From Motacilla alba alba (Eukaryota; Chordata; Aves; Passeriformes; Motacillidae): DNA of 64,000 nucleotides. Positions 62,001 through 64,000 of the stretch are shown piece by piece. Location: NCBI RefSeq assembly GCF_015832195.1, contig NC_052027.1, positions 17,604,149 to 17,668,148 of the forward strand, in the 5' to 3' direction. Under the pieces are notes generated by a model. The model made no database searches, was not told where the DNA came from, and saw nothing but the letters and a program-made list of their open reading frames with translations. The first letter of the stretch is position 1. Every line of letters starts with the position of its first letter. The translations under genes and the position numbers were made by a program.

Positions 62001-63637
62001 AGCAGTGCTGCGGGTGGAGCAGGAGCCCCTCCTGAGCAGGGTGCTGCCCAGGCAGGCTTTGCTGTGCTGCCTTCCTTCGCAGGGCTTTGAGTGTGCCAGC
62101 CTTTGTGGTCTGTGCTGCCTGCTGCTTCCGAGCCTTGAACGCTCCCTGCCACATCAGGGCTGCCATCAGCTCTGTCATCTGGCCTGGATTTTAAACCACA
62201 CAGCTCCCAGTGCCTCTGAGGGAAGGCCAGCAGAGGAGGGGCTGATCTCACTCATGTCCTGACTGGAGGAGCTGGGTCACAAGGGCAGGGGGAATAATTG
62301 TGTGATGCTTTCTGCAGCTGCTGGACAGGGCTCTGCTCTGGTGGGAGTGCTGGAGCTGCAGGGATTTGTTGTTTCTATGTGTAAGGCTTTGGTCCATGAA
62401 GCAGCCAACTTCCCCATCTGTGGATGAATTTCATCCTTGTAAAACACAGCAGGTCTGGCTTGGGGGAGCTGGGAGCCTCAGGGATAGTGGGGAGAGCTGG
62501 AGAGACGGAATGAGGCCACAAAGGACATGGGAGCCCTGCCCTGGCACTCCAGAGCTGGCTCACCTGTGTTGGTTAGGGCCAGGGTAGGAGAACTCGGGGA
62601 GCTGTGGAGCTCTGGACTGAGAAATGTGCATTTACAATTTACACCCTGTCCTTGGGCAGCCTCGGAGGGTGCTTTAGGTGCAGCTCCTGTGAAACAGCTG
62701 CTGTGTGTCCTGTCAGCCAGTGCTCTGAGTGGGTAAGATACAGATTTACTGACACTTTAGACTGGAAGGTAAAATCTAAACTTTTCTATCCCCCTACTTA
62801 TTTTGTTTTAATCTTTCCTCTGATGCCATTATTGTTCAGTCGTGTTCAGGAAAGTCTGAAGCAACTATTTTTTTTTTTTCCTTACTGCTACAGGAAATTA
62901 AAAATTTAAATGGAGACTGGCCAGGAAAAAAACTGATGTTGTCCATGTGTGGTTCTTGGTCAGTAGCATTGCCTGTGGGCCAAAAATGATTGAGAAATAC
63001 AGGTTTAAAGGCTTTGGATCGTTAAGAAATTCAAAAAATGGGACTGCTTATGTGAAATGCCAGAATTAGATTGATTAAAACATCCTGCTTTCTGAAAAGG
63101 GCCCTGTTGGCTGGAGAGCTGGGCAGATCCAGGCTCTGGCTGGGACAGGAGCACGATGGAGTGGTTGCAGTTCCTTTGCCATGCAATGGTTACCTGAAGC
63201 TGTTCACTCCATGGGTGTGTGTGTACTCAGACACATAAACTGTGTGTATATGCATTGATGTGCATAGAAACACATGCACAGATCCCCTGTACTAGGGGAC
63301 AGCCTGAAGAAATCATAATTTTCTGCATGACTAAAACTACAATCCTGTAAAAAGGGACTTTCTCTTAAGTATTTGGGATTAGTGAAGCCTGAGTATTTTG
63401 CTGTTCTTGTCCAGTCATCACATTTTTTGTTCAATATTTCATTTCTGTTTTGAGGGATGGATATCTTAGCCAGTATTTTGTATTCTTACAGCTTGGTGCT
63501 TTTCTGTTTTGCAGGATGATTACAGAGTCTGCATGGATTTTAATATCATTCAGAAGGACTCTGTGCCTGTGTGTCCTGTTGATGCATCAGGCTGCTTCAC
63601 AGCAGAAGTGACTGACTTTGCTGGGCAGTATGTGAAG
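37891..63637 (+). CDS. IARS1: Isoleucyl-tRNA synthetase, cytoplasmic (5' part, ten coding exons)
   Basis: Class I aminoacyl-tRNA synthetase that activates isoleucine with ATP and charges cytosolic tRNA-Ile, working in the multi-synthetase complex. Exons 3-12 join in frame to give codons 1-371 of about 1,260; the rest lies beyond the right edge. Visible landmarks are [16 protein letters not shown] (residues 43-58) with the HIGH-class motif [13 protein letters not shown] (83-91), and the start of the CP1 editing insertion with [12 protein letters not shown] (222-233), the threonine-rich editing motif. The segment [16 protein letters not shown] ends exon 11. The KMSKR loop, anticodon-binding domain and C-terminal repeats are not in this window. 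The similarity to human IARS1 is high and collinear throughout. There is no frameshift or stop in any exon. Two introns (after exons 8 and 9) use GC donors. The CpG-island promoter with an ATF4-type element suggests induction by amino-acid stress (inference). Confidence 0.97.
38503..38659 (+). CDS. IARS1: IARS1 exon 4: HIGH motif, residues 40-92
   Basis: Acceptor TTGTAG, donor GTATGT. It completes codon 40 (Arg) and encodes the ATP-binding part of the Rossmann fold: [14 protein letters not shown] (45-58) and GWDCHGLP (84-91). It ends in phase 0 after Val92. Confidence 0.97.
39102..39221 (+). CDS. IARS1: IARS1 exon 5: residues 93-132
   Basis: Forty codons between CTCCCAG and GTGAGT, in phase 0 at both ends. 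It encodes [20 protein letters not shown] and on to RYAKEWE, matching the human exon residue for residue in length. Confidence 0.97.
40210..40707 (-). mobile_element. Solo ERV LTR in IARS1 intron 5, minus orientation
   Basis: The blocks GGAGATAAGAACAGTTTAAT, CACAGCTCCTGGCCAAGTCC, AACAGCATTATTCCCATCC and CAGCACGGTACCAGCTA, followed by AAAATTAACTCTATCCCAGC, are those of an avian ERV LTR family that I recognise in its reverse orientation. TTGTGGTT occurs at both edges (40210-40217 and 40700-40707), probably including the target duplication, so the exact ends are uncertain by a few bases. No retroviral coding sequence is attached. Confidence 0.7.
40291..40329. repeat. ATG/TAA trinucleotide microsatellite
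   Basis: TATTATGATGATAATG passes into about six TAA units inside the LTR. Confidence 0.9.
41950..42032 (+). CDS. IARS1: IARS1 exon 6: residues 133-159
   Basis: Acceptor TTAACAG, donor GTAAGT. It encodes [17 protein letters not shown] and on to PEFMESVW, ending with two bases of Trp160. The human protein has [17 protein letters not shown] here. Confidence 0.97.
42033..49524 (+). other. IARS1: IARS1 intron 6
   Basis: The largest intron in the window (7,492 bp), GT-AG. It contains an 18-bp exact copy of exon 6 sequence at 42833-42850 and a short poly-A tract near 49406-49419. Otherwise only short chance frames are present and no well-preserved transposon is evident. Confidence 0.55.
49525..49642 (+). 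CDS. IARS1: IARS1 exon 7: residues 160-199
   Basis: Acceptor TTCCAG, donor GTAAGT. It completes Trp160 and encodes [20 protein letters not shown] and on to [10 protein letters not shown], nearly identical to human IARS1. It leads into the CP1 insertion. Confidence 0.97.
49643..52173 (+). other. IARS1: IARS1 intron 7
   Basis: GT-AG intron of 2,531 bp. Nothing beyond chance open frames is recognised. Confidence 0.5.
52174..52321 (+). CDS. IARS1: IARS1 exon 8: editing-domain start, residues 200-248
   Basis: Encodes [20 protein letters not shown] then [20 protein letters not shown] and PELQYVKLR. The WTTTPWT segment is the conserved threonine-rich motif of the CP1 editing pocket, which hydrolyses mischarged Val-tRNA-Ile. 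The exon ends with the first base of codon 249 before a GCAAGT donor. Only this boundary keeps the frame and gives Asp249 with the next exon. Confidence 0.96.
52322..53498 (+). other. IARS1: IARS1 intron 8, GC-AG type
   Basis: 1,177-bp intron with donor GCAAGT after AGAG and acceptor TTCTAG. The phase (one base before, two after) and the protein alignment fix the donor. No nearby GT satisfies both. Confidence 0.85.
53499..53586 (+). CDS. IARS1: IARS1 exon 9: residues 249-277
   Basis: Encodes [20 protein letters not shown] then SDSEYQILD, matching human DVARGRLLILMEARLSALYK. It ends with two bases of Arg278 before another GCAAGT donor. Confidence 0.95.
53587..57376 (+). other. IARS1: IARS1 intron 9, GC-AG type
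   Basis: 3,790-bp intron with donor GCAAGT after ACAG and acceptor CCTCAG. Joining here yields Arg278-Phe-Pro-Gly as in the human protein. A GT a few bases downstream would add bases and break the frame. Interior: a poly-T tract at about 56278-56293, no other feature recognised. Confidence 0.85.
57377..57437 (+). CDS. IARS1: IARS1 exon 10: residues 278-298
   Basis: A 61-bp exon with acceptor CCTCAG and donor GTAAGA. It encodes [20 protein letters not shown] after completing Arg278. The human equivalent is FPGAYLKGKKYRPLFDYFLK. Confidence 0.96.
58984..59079 (+). CDS. IARS1: IARS1 exon 11: residues 299-330
   Basis: Thirty-two codons in phase 0, acceptor TTATAG, donor GTAAGT. It encodes [20 protein letters not shown] then [12 protein letters not shown], part of the CP1 editing domain. 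The GTGVVHQAP stretch is highly conserved. Confidence 0.97.
59080..63514 (+). other. IARS1: IARS1 intron 11
   Basis: GT-AG intron of 4,435 bp with poly-T tracts near 59602 and 61577-61599. The 113- and 115-codon minus-strand frames near 62 kb are GC-rich chance frames. No embedded gene is recognised. Confidence 0.5.
63515..63637 (+). CDS. IARS1: IARS1 exon 12: residues 331-371
   Basis: Forty-one codons in phase 0, acceptor TTTGCAG, donor GTCAGT. It encodes [20 protein letters not shown] and on to TDFAGQYVK, matching the human CP1 region. It is the last coding exon before the window ends; 63638-64000 is the start of intron 12 with nothing recognised. Confidence 0.96.
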
Positions 63638-64000
63638 GTCAGTGGGCCTGATACAGTAAATTACTACTTTATTCAAGATACATTTTAAATATGGTAGAAG
63701 CTTTCTTTCCTTTCCCTGTGTGGCTTTGTTTTCAATGTGTGACTGGTATCTGGATAAATTAAAATGTGTTTCAACATTTGCATCAAGGTTGGAATTGTTT
63801 ATTAAGCAGCTGAGAAAAAAGTTGAAATTCAAGTAATGTTGTCTATCTGTGGTGAGAGGGCAGAGGAGTATCCTGTTTGCAGCTGCTCCAGAGAGACTCT
63901 CACTCACTCTGAGCTTCTTCCTGACAGAAATGTCATGTCCAGAGTCTCCAGGCACATGTGCAGGGCCTCCCTCACCCCTGGATGACTCTGAATTTCCAGG

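Noticed and set aside
61837..62251. Two overlapping minus-strand frames of 113 and 115 codons in intron 11
   Set aside because: Locally GC-rich sequence keeps two phases open at once; neither resembles a known protein.

Overview
The window is nuclear DNA from a bird, probably a songbird. Direct signs are the long introns, CpG-island promoters, 3'-end fragments of avian CR1 LINEs (10.15, 11.6, 16.6 and 28.2 kb) and several solo endogenous-retrovirus LTRs. Two of the LTRs (35.9 and 40.2 kb) resemble families I know from passerine genomes; the passerine assignment is inference.

Layout. (1) 1-29.2 kb is a gene-poor flank. It starts with a GC-rich 41-bp minisatellite (about 24 copies) and a degenerate repeat patch, then mostly AT-rich unannotated sequence broken by CR1 fragments and solo LTRs. 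LTRs with apparent target-site duplications lie at 8.08-8.80 kb and 20.65-21.32 kb, and a nested LTR-in-LTR lies at 25.10-26.52 kb. I recognise no conserved protein exon here. (2) 28.7-31.2 kb is a large CpG island holding an intronless minus-strand ORF of 234 codons. It has a motif like the one in HEXIM proteins and CCER1, and a poly(A) signal follows its stop. (3) 33.0-33.6 kb is the CpG-island promoter of IARS1, with a GC-box array, three CCAAT boxes and an ATF4/CEBP-type composite element in the first exon. (4) 33.4-64 kb is the 5' part of IARS1 (cytoplasmic isoleucyl-tRNA synthetase) on the plus strand: two non-coding leader exons (one tentative) and ten coding exons. All reading-frame phases agree across the junctions, giving codons 1-371 of roughly 1,260. 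The gene runs off the right edge.

The two genes are divergent, about 3.3 kb apart, each with its own GC-rich promoter region, and nothing shows a functional link. IARS1 is the housekeeping enzyme that charges tRNA-Ile. The exons here encode the HIGH-motif half of the Rossmann catalytic fold and the first part of the CP1 editing domain.

The most notable observations are: two consecutive GC-AG introns in IARS1; an ATF4-type element overlapping a strong-context five-codon uORF in the IARS1 leader; the HEXIM/CCER1-like intronless gene; an LTR inserted inside a 26-bp tandem duplication, whose empty site can be inferred; the nested LTRs; and an 18-bp exact copy of IARS1 exon sequence in the next intron. 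I found no convincing wholly new system.
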